A stretch of 64,000 nucleotides of DNA, from assembly GCA_963513935.1 (NCBI GenBank), contig OY740776.1, positions 7,656,724 through 7,720,723 of the forward strand, in the 5' to 3' direction. Origin of the DNA: Aphrophora alni. Taxonomy: Eukaryota > Arthropoda > Insecta > Hemiptera > Aphrophoridae. Position numbers and translations under genes: made by a program. A model generated the notes under the pieces. That model was not told the origin of the DNA. It did not search any database and worked only from the letters and a program-made list of their open reading frames with translations. Positions 63,829 through 64,000 of this stretch are shown piece after piece; position 1 is the first letter of the stretch; each line of letters begins with the position of its first letter.

Positions 63829-64000
63829 TGTTCCAAATATATATGTTCACCTATAATTATTTCATGGTTAATAAATTCATCCTGAATGAATTTTAGTCGA
63901 TGTCTGTTGTTAAAATACTGAATTTAAAAAATTTAGTTTCAAATAAATATTTGGGATGGGTTGATATTATTTAATGATTTATCTCAGATATTCTAGCTAT

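Overview
This is an AT-rich animal window, almost certainly from an insect or another arthropod. It is filled by one large, intron-rich gene on the + strand: conventional kinesin heavy chain (Khc, kinesin-1, KIF5 family). The visible protein is closest to insect Khc. It keeps the insect-type neck, the tail segment with an acidic SEEDGG run, and the QIAKPIR autoinhibitory motif. The 5' end of the gene (ATG, P-loop, switch I, switch II) lies to the left of position 1 or was not found in the first 11.5 kb.

Fourteen constitutive coding exons can be placed between 11576 and 50393. Splice phases agree at every junction, giving 742 in-frame codons from just after the switch II region of the motor to a TAG. 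In order they encode: end of the motor domain (11576-11829), neck linker and neck coil (13657-13794), hinge (20538-20638), stalk coiled coils (24706-34495), the light-chain-binding region (35659-36517), the cargo-binding coil (41796-41984), the basic microtubule-binding tail (46356-46491), and the IAK motif with the C terminus (50251-50393). Three further exon candidates are proposed from splice signals and phase. One is an 87-base cassette exon (37524-37610) that would insert 29 residues between the light-chain-binding region and the cargo-binding coil. The other two are alternative terminal exons (54109-54359 and 56948 onward), both in the phase of donors near the TAG and both beginning Asp-Glu-Ser.

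The introns are a graveyard of mobile elements. They hold several Tigger/pogo-type elements with CAGT...ACTG termini and TA target sites, two of them with a CENP-B-like helix-turn-helix remnant and one with a transposase C terminus. There are three TTAA-flanked piggyBac-like non-autonomous elements, a decayed mariner, other TIR elements, non-LTR retrotransposon fragments (two reverse transcriptase, four RNase H/zinc-knuckle tail pieces and one C-terminal tail), two Penelope-like (GIY-YIG) remnants and a GC-rich LTR-like patch with a primer-binding-site-like sequence. Fold-back and dispersed repeats recur in several copies.

Region by region: 1-11575 is upstream intron with repeats. 11576-50393 is the Khc coding body. 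50394-56947 is 3' UTR or a last intron. From 56948 there is probable 3' UTR for a few hundred bases to about 2 kb, then repeat-bearing intergenic DNA to 64000. No tRNA, rRNA, CRISPR array or second host gene was recognised. The most interesting signals are the unannotated-looking Khc cassette and terminal exons, and a recurrent CTGANGA-hairpin-GAAA motif, hammerhead-ribozyme-like, tied in two cases to Penelope-like remnants.
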